A stretch of 64,000 nt of DNA. Source: CAZDXJ01 sp050303615 (lineage in GTDB: Bacteria; Pseudomonadota; Gammaproteobacteria; Methylococcales; Methylomonadaceae). Under the pieces are notes generated by a model that made no database searches, was not told the origin of the DNA, and worked only from the letters and a program-made list of their open reading frames with translations. A program made the translations under genes and the position numbers. Below, one piece after another: positions 1 to 8,488 of the stretch (position 1 is its first letter; each line of letters starts with the position of its first letter). The stretch covers positions 16,957 through 80,956 of the forward strand of contig JBNLCC010000058.1 in assembly GCA_050303615.1 (NCBI GenBank), in the 5' to 3' direction.

Positions 1-544
1 CTCCGTATTGGACTACCCTGAATTCCAGTATGATGCTTTCATCCATGGGCGAAGGCATGGTGACGGAGGTTCTGTCGTTATGGTTTTTGAGATATTGAAT
101 GAATTCGGGATGGCGTATCAGGTTGGGGAGGCGTTGTCCCTTGTCGGATTTTTTTAAGCCCAGAATTTGCCGGGCGGCTTTGTTTAACCACTCTATCTGG
201 TCATGATCACCCAAAACAACTGCGGCATCGGGTAATGCGGCAGTAGATGTGCGAAATCGCTTGACCATTTCGCCCAGGCGTTTTTTGCGCCGCTTATCGC
301 TTTTTTTGATCCGGTAAATATGGTAATAAATGCCTTCCCAGATGCCTTTGCATTTAGGATACTTACCGACTCCTCCCGCTCTCAGCCAGGTTTCCAGACG
401 ATTGATCTGGTAAAACTGGAAGATGAGTACCGTTATCAATATTAGGAATAGGGTATGAAAGAAAAAGCCGAAAAAAAAACTGAATATTAATGCCGATAGT
501 ATTAGCAATGTTGCACTAATAATTTCATATCGCCAGGAATACAT
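1..544 (-). CDS. phoR: Phosphate regulon sensor histidine kinase PhoR, N-terminal part (cut by window edge)
   Basis: Inner-membrane sensor kinase partner of PhoB. The ATG lies 5 nt after the phoB stop, and the frame stays open to the window edge (181 codons). The protein starts MYSWRYEIISATLL and has two closely spaced hydrophobic segments in the first 45 residues. A basic DUF3329-like linker (KKSDKRRKKRLGEM) follows, then the start of a PAS domain (ALPDAAVVLGDHDQIEWLNK, LLG-type core), which is the usual PhoR order. The HisKA and ATPase domains would lie to the left of the window. Known role: phosphorylates PhoB under phosphate limitation. Position next to phoB makes the call firm even though the catalytic half is missing. 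Confidence 0.9.
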   Translation of the reverse strand, partial: MYSWRYEIISATLLILSALIFSFFFGFFFHTLFLILITVLIFQFYQINRLETWLRAGGVGKYPKCKGIWEGIYYHIYRIKKSDKRRKKRLGEMVKRFRTSTAALPDAAVVLGDHDQIEWLNKAARQILGLKKSDKGQRLPNLIRHPEFIQYLKNHNDRTSVTMPSPMDESIILEFRVVQYG

Positions 545-549
545 TATTA

Positions 550-1239
550 TTATGTTAGTGAAAATCGGTAGCCGAAGCCGCGCACGGTTTGCACTAAATC
601 CTCCCGGCCATAAGCAGCGAGGATCTTTCTCAGGCGGCGGATGTGTACGTCAACAGTACGTTCTTCGATGTATACGCTACGTCCCCATACCTGATCCAGC
701 AGCTGTGTTCTGTTGTAAACTTTATCGGGATGAGTCATAAAAAACTTCATCAGCCGGAATTCCGTGGGGCTGACTTCAAGCTGCTTGTCGCCTAATGTCA
801 AACGGTGTTGCTCGGTATCCAGCAACAAATCGCCAAGCGCAATTTGCGACATGTCCTGAATTTTACCGCTACGGCGTAAGACCGCCTTAACCCGGGCGAC
901 CAATTCCTTGGGAGAAAAGGGTTTGGTGACATAGTCGTCGGCACCGATTTCCAGACCGCGGACTTTATCCTCCTCCTCGCCCCGCGCTGTTAGCAGGATG
1001 ATAGGTAACTCTCTTAAGGATTGGTCATTCTTGAGCCGCCTGGCCCACTCCACCCCGGAAATACCGGGCAGCATCCAGTCCAACAATATCAGGTCCGGCT
1101 GCTGTTCGTCCAAAGCAAGCTGCGCTTCCCGGGTATCCGCCGTGAGCAGCACGTTAAATTCGGCTTGTTCCAAGACCAACGCCAGCATTTCTCTGATAGC
1201 GTCTTCATCTTCAACGACCAGGATAGTAAATTGATTCAT
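550..1239 (-). CDS. phoB: Phosphate regulon response regulator PhoB
   Basis: Two-component response regulator of the OmpR/PhoB class, 229 aa, the normal length. The N-terminal receiver domain shows the acidic pair E10-D11, the phospho-acceptor D54 in LILLDWMLPG, and the conserved Lys in DDYVTKPF. The C-terminal winged-helix domain (from about residue 135) carries the RTVDVHIRRLRK recognition helix and ends VRGFGYRF. phoR follows 5 nt downstream on the same strand, so the two form a phoBR operon. The upstream 218 bp is shared with the divergent lpxD; I looked for a Pho box there and saw no convincing one. Controls phosphate uptake genes in known systems. Confidence 0.95.
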   Translation of the reverse strand: MNQFTILVVEDEDAIREMLALVLEQAEFNVLLTADTREAQLALDEQQPDLILLDWMLPGISGVEWARRLKNDQSLRELPIILLTARGEEEDKVRGLEIGADDYVTKPFSPKELVARVKAVLRRSGKIQDMSQIALGDLLLDTEQHRLTLGDKQLEVSPTEFRLMKFFMTHPDKVYNRTQLLDQVWGRSVYIEERTVDVHIRRLRKILAAYGREDLVQTVRGFGYRFSLT

Positions 1240-1457
1240 CAGGCAAATAACGGGTGATAAAATTTTTATTCTAACAGAACCAATATTACGGTTTTATTAA
1301 AGCAGGATAGGGGAGAAAATTTATCGAATTAATGTAACATACTTCTGATTGGTTCAACAATTACCGGTCGCGAGCAATTTAATGCATCACTGTTTCCTTA
1401 ATCCTGACTGTCGATTACAATGCAAAACATTACTGTGCCGATAAGGATGATAATGCG

Positions 1458-2483
1458 ATGAACCTTAGTTTACAACAAATACAGCAGCAGGTAGGCGGCA
1501 TTCTGCTCGGTTCGGGAGATGCGCTGATTTCCGGCGTCAACTCTCTTGAATTGGCACAAAAGGGTGACATTTCCTTTGCCGAAAATAAGCGCTATCAGGA
1601 ACAAGCGCGCCAGAGCGCCGCTTCCGCGATTGTGATACCGGAGGATTTCCCGGTTTTGCAGCAACGCAACTGCTTGCAGGTGAATAATCCCAGGGAGACT
1701 TTTATCGGTATTATGATGCTGTTCGATCAGAAAAAGGCGGGATTTTCCGGAATTCATGCTTCCGCGGTAATTTCGGAGTGCAACGTCACCTTGGGTCGTA
1801 ATGTCGCCATCGCGGAGACCGTTGTCGTTCGCGATAATGTCACGCTTGGCGAAGCGACACGCATCGACGCCGGAACCTATATCGGAAGCGGGGTCAGCAT
1901 CGGCGCGCATTGTCAAATCGGTCCCAACGTCAGCATTATGCAGGGTGTTACCATCGGCAACAACGTGATCATTCATGCCGGGACGGTGATCGCCGGCGAT
2001 GGGTTCGGCTATTTCTGGACGGGGCAGCAGCAGCAGAAAGTGCCGCAATTGGGTAGCGTGCAAATTGATGATGATGTGGAAATCGGCTGCAATACTTGTA
2101 TCGACCGGGCAACCTTCGGCGTCACGCGCATCCGGCGCGGCGTCAAAATCGACAACCTGGTGCAGATTGCGCACAACAATGACATCGGCGAACACAGCAT
2201 TATTGTTTCGCATGTCGGCCTTTCCGGCAGTGTTACCTTAGGCAAGCGCGTCACGCTGGCCGGCCAGGTGGGCGTTGCGGATCATATCCGCATCGGTGAT
2301 GGTGCCACGGCGGCGGCCAGGACCGGCGTATCCAAAGATATTCAGCCGGGACAGGTAGTTTGGGGGGCTCCTAATCGGCCGATAAAGCAAGTGATGAAGG
2401 AATTTGCCTGTATTACCAAGCTGCCGCGCCTGTTCGAGCAAGTCAAGCAGCTAACCAAACGGCTGGAAGCGTTGGAAAAGTAA
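1458..2483 (+). CDS. lpxD: UDP-3-O-acylglucosamine N-acyltransferase LpxD (stand-alone copy)
   Basis: Lipid A biosynthesis: adds the 3-hydroxyacyl chain to the 2-amino group of UDP-3-O-acyl-glucosamine at the cytoplasmic face of the inner membrane. 341 aa, family-typical. N-terminal uridine-binding domain (1-100), then a left-handed beta-helix of many hexapeptide repeats (for example TLGRNVAIAE, SIGAHCQIGP) and a C-terminal helix. The catalytic base His is visible at H239 in VQIAHN, the same number as in E. coli LpxD. The ATG is preceded by an AAGGA-like ribosome site. It is not beside fabZ, lpxA or bamA as the canonical gene is, so it may be a second paralogue. Convergent with clpB. Confidence 0.9.
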   Translation: MNLSLQQIQQQVGGILLGSGDALISGVNSLELAQKGDISFAENKRYQEQARQSAASAIVIPEDFPVLQQRNCLQVNNPRETFIGIMMLFDQKKAGFSGIHASAVISECNVTLGRNVAIAETVVVRDNVTLGEATRIDAGTYIGSGVSIGAHCQIGPNVSIMQGVTIGNNVIIHAGTVIAGDGFGYFWTGQQQQKVPQLGSVQIDDDVEIGCNTCIDRATFGVTRIRRGVKIDNLVQIAHNNDIGEHSIIVSHVGLSGSVTLGKRVTLAGQVGVADHIRIGDGATAAARTGVSKDIQPGQVVWGAPNRPIKQVMKEFACITKLPRLFEQVKQLTKRLEALEK

Positions 2484-2539
2484 TAAAGCCTGCCGATAAA
2501 AGGTTCGCTTGATATTATCCCTGAAGGTTGGCTTCGATC

Positions 2540-2562
2540 AGGGGCGGCGGGATGCCACCCCT
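2540..2562. terminator. Possible bidirectional hairpin between lpxD and clpB
   Basis: In the 104-bp convergent gap, AGGGG-C-GGC and GCC-A-CCCCT pair into an 8-bp GC-rich stem with one mismatch and a 5-nt loop. There is no clear T-run on either side, so it is only a weak terminator candidate, placed where one would be expected. Confidence 0.3.
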
Positions 2563-2587
2563 TGCAATGCCCGGGAGTTAGCAAAGA

Positions 2588-5161
2588 TTATTTGCTGAAT
2601 ACCAGCTTGCCGTCGCCGACGTCCACATGAATGGTGTCCCCGGCAGCGAATTTGCCGGCAAGAATTTCCTGGGCCAGCGGGTTTTCCAGTTGCGTCTGAA
2701 TCGCCCTTTTCAACGGTCTTGCACCGAACACCGGATCGAAACCGGCTTCGCCCAATTTATCCAAAGCCGAGTCGCTGACCGTTAATTCAAAATCTTTGTC
2801 CTGCAAACGCGCGCGCAGGTAGTTGAGCTGAATTTTCGAAATGGCGCGTATTTGGCCTTGACCGAGCGGATGGAATACCACCGCTTCATCGATACGGTTA
2901 ATGAATTCCGGGCGGAATTGCTGAGCGACAACTTCCATGACCGCCGCCTTCATCGCTTGATAGTTTTCCTCCCCGGCCAGTTCCTGAATGATATGCGAAC
3001 CCAAATTGGAGGTCATAATCACTACCGTGTTGCGGAAGTCAACGGTGCGTCCGTGACCGTCGGTTAACCGGCCGTCGTCGAGTACCTGCAGCAAGACGTT
3101 AAATACATCAGCATGGGCTTTTTCCACTTCATCCAGCAAAATCACCGAATAAGGCTTGCGCCGCACCGCTTCGGTTAAATAACCGCCTTCTTCGTAGCCG
3201 ACATATCCCGGCGGGGCGCCGATCAACCGGGCCACCGAATGTTTCTCCATGAATTCGGACATATCGATACGCACCATGGCCTCTTCGGTATCGAACAGAA
3301 ATTCCGCCAGCGCTTTGCTTAATTCGGTTTTACCGACACCGGTCGGTCCTAAAAACAAAAACGAGCCGATCGGCCGGTTCGGGTCGGATAATCCGGCTCT
3401 GGAACGGCGGATGGCATCACTGACCGCTCTCAGCGCCTCTTCCTGGCCGACCACGCGGTGACTCAGTTCCCGTTCCATGCGCAACAGTTTCTCGCGTTCC
3501 CCTTCCAACATCTTGGCCACAGGAATGCCGGTCCATTTGGAAACCACTTCGGCAATTTCCTCGTCGGTCACTTTGTTGCGTAACAAGGTCATTTGCTGGG
3601 TTTCGGCAAGGGAAGCTTGCTCCAGCTGTTTTTCCAGGTCGGGGATGACACCGTACTGCAATTCCGACATTCTGCTCAGATCGCCTGCCCTGCTGGCCGC
3701 CTCCAAATCCAGTTTGGCTTTTTCCAGCTGTTCCTTAATCGCTGCCGCACCCTGTAATGAAGCTTTTTCCGCTTTCCAGATTTCCTCCAGGTCGGAAAAT
3801 TCCTTTTCCAGTTCGGCGATTTCATCTTCCAATATTTTCAGCCTTTTTTTAGATGCTTCATCGGTTTCCTGTTTCAGAGCTTCCCGTTCAATTTTCAGCT
3901 GAATCAGACGCCGCTCCAGCTTGTCCATCGCTTCCGGCTTGGAATCCATTTCCATACGAATACGGCTGGCGGCCTCGTCGACCAAATCAATCGCCTTATC
4001 CGGCAGTTGCCGGTCAGTGATATAACGATTCGACAGCACCGAAGCCGCGACGATAGCGGGATCGGTAATATCGACGCTATGGTGAACCTCATAGCGTTCC
4101 TTCAGACCGCGTAGTATGGCAATGGTATCCTCGACGTTCGGCTCTTCGACCAGTACTTTTTGAAAGCGGCGCTCCAACGCGGCATCTTTTTCGATATACT
4201 TCCTATATTCATCCAGTGTCGTTGCGCCGACGCAGTGCAATTCGCCGCGCGCCAGCGCCGGTTTCAACATATTGCCGGCATCCATCGCTCCTTCCGCTTT
4301 GCCGGCGCCGACCATGGTGTGCAACTCATCGATAAACAAAATGATATTGCCTTCATACTTGGCGATATCGTTCAACACCGCCTTTAGCCGCTCTTCAAAT
4401 TCACCGCGAAATTTGGCCCCGGCAATCAACGCCGCCATATCCAGCGCCAACAGCCGTTTGCCTTTGATCCCTTCCGGAACTTCGCCATTGATAATACGTT
4501 GCGCCAGCCCTTCGACAATGGCGGTTTTGCCGACACCCGGCTCACCGATCAATACCGGATTGTTTTTGGTGCGCCGCTGCAACACTTGGATGGTCCGGCG
4601 GATTTCATCGTCCCGGCCGATAACCGGATCGAGCTTGCCCTGTTCGGCTCGTTCGGTCAGGTCGATCGTGTATTTTTGCAATGCCTGGCGTTGATCCTCG
4701 GCGTCTTGATCGTCGACTTTCTGTCCGCCGCGAATTCGGTCAATGGTCTGTTCCAGTGCCACTTTGGTGGCACCGCAATTTTTTAATATCTGTTGTAATT
4801 GCCCTCGTTCCTCGATCGCCGCCAGCACAAACATTTCACTGGAAATGAAATTATCCTTGCGCTTTTGCGCCAATTTATCGGTCATGTTCAGCAGCCGGGA
4901 CAAGCTATTGGATATCATCACATCGCCGCCGGTACCCGTTACCGAAGGCATGCGGTCCAATTCGCCGGCTAATTCCGAACGTAATTGGTTGATATTGCAG
5001 CCGGTCTGCGCCAATAACGGCTTGACGCTGCCGCCTTCCTGTTCCAGCAAGGCAAGCATCAGATGGACTGGCTCAATAAACTGATGGTCCCTGCCAAGCG
5101 CCATGCTTTGCGCATCGGCCAACGCCATCTGGAACTTGCTGGTGAGTTTATCCATACGCAT
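2588..5161 (-). CDS. clpB: Protein disaggregase ClpB
   Basis: Hsp100 AAA+ chaperone that, with DnaK/DnaJ/GrpE, threads and refolds aggregated proteins in the cytoplasm. With the start at MRMDKLTSKF the protein is 857 aa, the same length as E. coli ClpB. This ATG has a GGAG ribosome site 9 nt upstream, so I prefer it over an ATG 27 nt further out. Domains: Clp-N (1-140), first AAA+ with Walker A GEPGVGKT at 206-213, the long M-domain coiled coil (about 400-520), second AAA+ with Walker A GPTGVGKT near 605, and a ClpB D2-small C-terminus. A sigma32-type promoter lies 40 nt upstream, which fits heat-shock control. Monocistronic. Confidence 0.97.
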   Translation of the reverse strand: MRMDKLTSKFQMALADAQSMALGRDHQFIEPVHLMLALLEQEGGSVKPLLAQTGCNINQLRSELAGELDRMPSVTGTGGDVMISNSLSRLLNMTDKLAQKRKDNFISSEMFVLAAIEERGQLQQILKNCGATKVALEQTIDRIRGGQKVDDQDAEDQRQALQKYTIDLTERAEQGKLDPVIGRDDEIRRTIQVLQRRTKNNPVLIGEPGVGKTAIVEGLAQRIINGEVPEGIKGKRLLALDMAALIAGAKFRGEFEERLKAVLNDIAKYEGNIILFIDELHTMVGAGKAEGAMDAGNMLKPALARGELHCVGATTLDEYRKYIEKDAALERRFQKVLVEEPNVEDTIAILRGLKERYEVHHSVDITDPAIVAASVLSNRYITDRQLPDKAIDLVDEAASRIRMEMDSKPEAMDKLERRLIQLKIEREALKQETDEASKKRLKILEDEIAELEKEFSDLEEIWKAEKASLQGAAAIKEQLEKAKLDLEAASRAGDLSRMSELQYGVIPDLEKQLEQASLAETQQMTLLRNKVTDEEIAEVVSKWTGIPVAKMLEGEREKLLRMERELSHRVVGQEEALRAVSDAIRRSRAGLSDPNRPIGSFLFLGPTGVGKTELSKALAEFLFDTEEAMVRIDMSEFMEKHSVARLIGAPPGYVGYEEGGYLTEAVRRKPYSVILLDEVEKAHADVFNVLLQVLDDGRLTDGHGRTVDFRNTVVIMTSNLGSHIIQELAGEENYQAMKAAVMEVVAQQFRPEFINRIDEAVVFHPLGQGQIRAISKIQLNYLRARLQDKDFELTVSDSALDKLGEAGFDPVFGARPLKRAIQTQLENPLAQEILAGKFAAGDTIHVDVGDGKLVFSK

Positions 5162-5200
5162 AGTTCTGTTCTCCGAAAAAATAATCAAGTTGCTACAGAG

Positions 5201-5227
5201 ATGGGGGATTTTGTGACAGGTTTCAAG
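5201..5227 (-). promoter_or_regulatory. Heat-shock (sigma32/RpoH-type) promoter of clpB
   Basis: Read on the minus strand, CTTGAA (5222-5227) is followed 15 nt later by CCCCAT (5201-5206), flanked as CCCCATCT. This matches the known RpoH consensus (CTTGAA, 13-16 nt, CCCCATnT) at every core base. It sits 40 nt upstream of the chosen clpB ATG. Confidence 0.85.
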
Positions 5228-5535
5228 GCTGTGAGGGTTTTAGGTAGTACGCAGATATTTTGATTCATAATGAAAACAGCCGGTAATGTGAGCGGATTTG
5301 CAAATCTATACATTACATAGGACATAGCCCTTGAGTCTGTATTGCTTCTTCCAGACAGGCTACAAAAAAGAAGGTGTTTTGTGCGGTCTTTATTAAGCTA
5401 CCTCGGCTTTAATAGATAAAAAACAAGGTATCACTATCAGTCTTCCTTATTTCATATAATCGCGTATAATCCTGTATGACCGCATTTACACGTTTTTAAC
5501 CCCATTTGTATTCGAATAACTAACGGAACCATAAA
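5228..5535. other. Intergenic region without a recognisable gene
   Basis: AT-rich stretch between the clpB promoter and the small exported protein gene. No ORF with a ribosome site, no terminator and no RNA gene was recognised. It must contain the promoter of the plus-strand gene that follows. Confidence 0.5.
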
Positions 5536-5856
5536 TTGAACAAAGGTTTTTTTGTGCTGGCATTGTTTGCCGTAAGCCATAGCAGCCAAGCGGAATTTCT
5601 TGGTTTGTTCGGCAATGATAATTTTTATGAATGTATTTTGGATAAAATGCCAGGCGAAAAAAAATTCTCTGACGCAAACAGAATCTATCGCAATTGTAGA
5701 ACAGAATATCCCGCTGCGGAGCGGATAGAAAAACAACGGTCTCTTTTCGGTATACAAACATCTGGCGAATGCCTTCGCGAATACGGTGAAGATCATAAGC
5801 AAGCCGGTTTGGCCTGGATCAAACAAGCCTGTTATAACTTGTATTACGCCAAATAA
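5536..5856 (+). CDS. Small exported protein of unknown function
   Basis: 106 aa if read from a TTG codon; no better ATG/GTG gives a complete signal peptide. Residues 1-19 (MNKGFFVLALFAVSHSSQA) form a typical Sec signal ending in an AQA/SQA-type cleavage site. The mature part carries a pattern, FYECILDKMPG...DANRIYRNCRTEYP, with two Cys. It resembles a recurrent motif (xxDCILxxMKG...Cxx.P) in small exported gammaproteobacterial proteins without an assigned role. Two more Cys (ECL and QACYNL) suggest disulfides in the periplasm. Function unknown. A T-run follows 20 nt after the stop but the hairpin before it is weak. Confidence 0.55.
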   Translation: MNKGFFVLALFAVSHSSQAEFLGLFGNDNFYECILDKMPGEKKFSDANRIYRNCRTEYPAAERIEKQRSLFGIQTSGECLREYGEDHKQAGLAWIKQACYNLYYAK

Positions 5857-5872
5857 GCCTCCAGCGGCAGGT

Positions 5873-6040
5873 TTAGCCTTTTTTCAGAAGTTCATAACGA
5901 ATATTCGCGACAATATAAAACTTTTCTCCATATTCAGTTCTGATGGGCGCTTCATCATCGACATTTTTTTCAATAATGCTTTGCCAATGGCGAAGCAATA
6001 CTCCGGTGGCTTTCGGATAGAGTGATTTGGCGGCAACTGC
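5873..6040 (-). pseudogene. Open 3' end of a lost or unrecognised gene (55 codons, no proper start)
   Basis: Downstream of the DUF4389 gene, the minus strand has an open frame ending ...EKFYIVANIRYELLKKG with a natural-looking amino-acid composition (charged C-terminal tail, alternating pattern). It begins right after in-frame stops and offers only a TTG (about 5998) as a start, with GGAG only 2 nt before it. It could be the tail of a gene whose front was deleted, or a 41-aa small protein. No family recognised. Confidence 0.3.
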
Positions 6041-6051
6041 TCATCACACCG

Positions 6052-6372
6052 CTATTTTTCGCTATCCGCAGGCCCCTGCAGGGTGTTTTCCGCCTGTTCG
6101 GTAAGCGACCAGTCGGAAAAAGGAAACGGCAACTGATCGGAGTTGAAGGTTAAAAAAACCAGAATGTGATAAACATAGGCCGACAGATGGCGGCCGAACT
6201 TCAGGATATTTCGGTTGGTAGTACCCGTCAGTAACGTGGAAGCCACTTGCAGCAACACAACCGCCCAAATCAGCATACGTACCAGACCAACAATAACGGC
6301 AAATATCAGCATAAAGAAAATGCGTTTCCAGGTACTCAGTTTTTTCAGGTTTTCGTTAATTTGTTCTTGCAT
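6052..6372 (-). CDS. DUF4389 family small membrane protein
   Basis: 106 aa. An amphipathic N-terminus (MQEQINENLKKLSTWKR) is followed by two hydrophobic segments (about 18-47, and a weaker one at 62-77), then a polar tail. The layout and the motif WAVVLLQ..STLLTG..NRNILKFGR..SAYVYHILVFLT are those of DUF4389 proteins of gammaproteobacteria. Function is not established. It follows the DUF2333 gene on the same strand after 89 bp, and both are membrane proteins downstream of xerC. Confidence 0.75.
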   Translation of the reverse strand: MQEQINENLKKLSTWKRIFFMLIFAVIVGLVRMLIWAVVLLQVASTLLTGTTNRNILKFGRHLSAYVYHILVFLTFNSDQLPFPFSDWSLTEQAENTLQGPADSEK

Positions 6373-6461
6373 CGAATAAAGTCAATTTGAGAAATACATA
6401 CAATTTGCACTGGATGATGTCGTAAATTATTCATTGCCGGAATGGCAATCAGTTTGCCGGT

Positions 6462-7460
6462 TTAACCACGGTTCATAACATCGCGTAAATCCAACGCCGC
6501 AGCATTGGCTCTGGCAATATAGTTGGCCATCGTTAAGGAATAGTTGGCAAAAAGCCCGTAGCCGTCACCATCCAGAATGACCGGGCTCAGAATCGGCGAT
6601 AATGCACTTTCCATTTCATGAATCATAATGTCGACCGTGTTCATTGCGCGCTTGTCCAGCAAAATGTCCCGAAAGTCATATTTGACCGCTTTTAGTATAT
6701 GCAATAGCGCCCAACTTGCCCCACGGGCCTCCCAGAACACATTATCGATTTCCAACCACGAGGTTGGTTTAAGCGAAGTGGATTTTTGGTCAACTGACAC
6801 AAACTGGGCAACGGACCGGTCGGTACTCGCGCCTAAGCGCGTAGAAAGGCCGCCTAATCTTTTGATGACAATTTCAGTATACTGCCACAAATTATCAGCC
6901 CGGGAATAAAAGTGGGCCGGTTTGGAACTTTTTGGGTCCTTTAAACGTACCATGTACTGATGCAGTGCCGCTATCCCCTTTTCATATTCCACTTCTGTGG
7001 AGGGCAAGGCCCAGGAATTTCTTTCATAATAAAAATACGGTTCCGCCTTTGCCAGATCCGGGTCTTCGGCTGATTGTGATTGTGCCCGCGCCAGATGATT
7101 TCTTAATGCCGAAGTGGCGTCGCGCAGCATGACCAATGCCCCGTATTCCCAGGAAGGTATATTATCCAGCAACACTCCGGGCGGTGCGACATCGTTGGTG
7201 AGGTAGCCGCCTGGTTTATATAGTAACACTTCAGCGATATGGGCCAGCGCGTTAGAGTAAACAAATCCGGTCGGCAATTCGTCCACGTCTTTTTCATTAA
7301 CGCGTTTCAAAGCTTCTTTTTTTACATCGAAAGAATCCGGTTCGATACTCCAATATGAACCTAAGGCAAATAAGCCAACAGTAACAATAAGTGTAAAAAC
7401 GCCGAGTCCCCAAAGTAAACCTTTGGATGATTCGGGATAAGCCGGTTCACTTGCTGACAT
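6462..7460 (-). CDS. DUF2333 family inner-membrane-anchored protein
   Basis: 332 aa from the ATG (MSASEPAYPES...). That ATG has an AGGAAA ribosome site 8 nt upstream, whereas a TTG 6 nt further out does not. One N-terminal transmembrane helix (about residues 16-37) is followed by a large periplasmic domain with the conserved phrases GYLTNDVAPPG..LDNIPSWE and YFYYERNSWALPSTE typical of DUF2333. The role is unknown. Encoded between xerC (upstream) and DUF4389 (downstream) on the same strand. Confidence 0.8.
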   Translation of the reverse strand: MSASEPAYPESSKGLLWGLGVFTLIVTVGLFALGSYWSIEPDSFDVKKEALKRVNEKDVDELPTGFVYSNALAHIAEVLLYKPGGYLTNDVAPPGVLLDNIPSWEYGALVMLRDATSALRNHLARAQSQSAEDPDLAKAEPYFYYERNSWALPSTEVEYEKGIAALHQYMVRLKDPKSSKPAHFYSRADNLWQYTEIVIKRLGGLSTRLGASTDRSVAQFVSVDQKSTSLKPTSWLEIDNVFWEARGASWALLHILKAVKYDFRDILLDKRAMNTVDIMIHEMESALSPILSPVILDGDGYGLFANYSLTMANYIARANAAALDLRDVMNRG

Positions 7461-7575
7461 GACCAATTTCCTATTTCGTAGAGGCTGTATTTATCAGAAT
7501 ACGGGTTAGTTTTCTTAATAAAAAAATAAGGCTCATATTATCAGGTTTTTTATTATTGCGCAGAAAGGATGAAAA

Positions 7576-8484
7576 TTATTTTGTTTTTTTGAGCGCTCTC
7601 GGATGTGTTTGATCATAAATTTCGGTCAGATGCTGAAAGTCCAAGTGTGTATAAATTTGTGTGGTGCTGATATTGCTGTGACCGAGCAATTCCTGTACAG
7701 CCCTTAAGTCCCGACTCGACTCCAGTAAATGGCTGGCAAATGAATGTCTCAGCATATGCGGGTGTATATGCTCGCTGAGCCCTTTGCTTTTGCACCACCT
7801 TTCCAGCCGGAGTTGAATACTGCGATTACACAGGCGTCCCCCCCGCTGACTGATAAATAATGCCGGTTCGGTATCGCTGACAAATTGCCGACGCTGATCT
7901 AGCCAATTTGCTATTGCGTTTACAGCCTTGCTGCCCATAGGCAACACTCTGGATTTATCTCCTTTACCTTTGCGTATTTTCACTATTCGATCATCCAAAT
8001 CGATATCCCGCAGATCAAGAGCCGCCATTTCGCTGAGTCTGAGACCCGAAGAATAAAATAATTCGAAAATTGCAAGATCGCGTATTTCCAGTGTGGAGGC
8101 CGTTGCGGCTTCAAGCAGTCCGTTAATTTTGTCAACATCCAGTGTTTTAGGTAATTTACGGGCTTGTTTGGGAGCCCTCACTGAAGCGCAAGGGTTATCA
8201 GTAATGTATTGATTTTTTAGAAGGTAATGACAAAATCCACGGATCGCTGACAGTTCCCGTTGCAGGCTTTTGCTGCCCAGACCTTGACGATGCCGCGCCG
8301 CAATATGATTACGAATATCAGCCTGCCGAAGATCGGCCCAGTTTGCTATGTGCCGCTCTTCGCAAAACGCATAAAAATGGTCCAGATCGTGCCGGTAACT
8401 TGTAACCGTATACTGAGACGCCCTTTTTTCGACAGTCAGCCGGTTAATAAATGCATTGAGTATTTGCGCGGCATCGGCGTGCAT
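7576..8484 (-). CDS. xerC: Tyrosine recombinase XerC
   Basis: 302 aa. With XerD, resolves chromosome dimers at dif during division. SAM-like core-binding domain at 1-100, catalytic domain from 110. The active-site set is complete: R149 (SSGLRLSE), the beta-hairpin Lys at 174/177 (RKGKGDKSR), H243 and R246 (HPHMLRHSF), H269 (ELLGHS) and nucleophile Y278 (TTQIYTH). The gene begins 4 nt after the DUF484 stop, in the conserved dapF-DUF484-xerC order. XerC is favoured over XerD or an integrase by this context and by the lack of flanking attachment-site genes. Confidence 0.95.
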   Translation of the reverse strand: MHADAAQILNAFINRLTVEKRASQYTVTSYRHDLDHFYAFCEERHIANWADLRQADIRNHIAARHRQGLGSKSLQRELSAIRGFCHYLLKNQYITDNPCASVRAPKQARKLPKTLDVDKINGLLEAATASTLEIRDLAIFELFYSSGLRLSEMAALDLRDIDLDDRIVKIRKGKGDKSRVLPMGSKAVNAIANWLDQRRQFVSDTEPALFISQRGGRLCNRSIQLRLERWCKSKGLSEHIHPHMLRHSFASHLLESSRDLRAVQELLGHSNISTTQIYTHLDFQHLTEIYDQTHPRALKKTK

Positions 8485-8488
8485 AGGT

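Noticed and set aside
1260..1457. Possible Pho box between phoB and lpxD
   Set aside because: CTGTCGATTACAATG and TAATGTAACAT look vaguely similar to half-sites, but no two direct repeats with proper spacing are present.
1470..2213. 247-codon frame antisense to lpxD
   Set aside because: Shadow of the lpxD frame with Asp/His/Arg-rich composition and no ribosome site; lpxD itself has family motifs throughout.
5452..5826. 124-codon minus-strand frame opposite the small exported protein
   Set aside because: Low-quality composition and no family signature; the plus-strand frame has a signal peptide and Cys motif.
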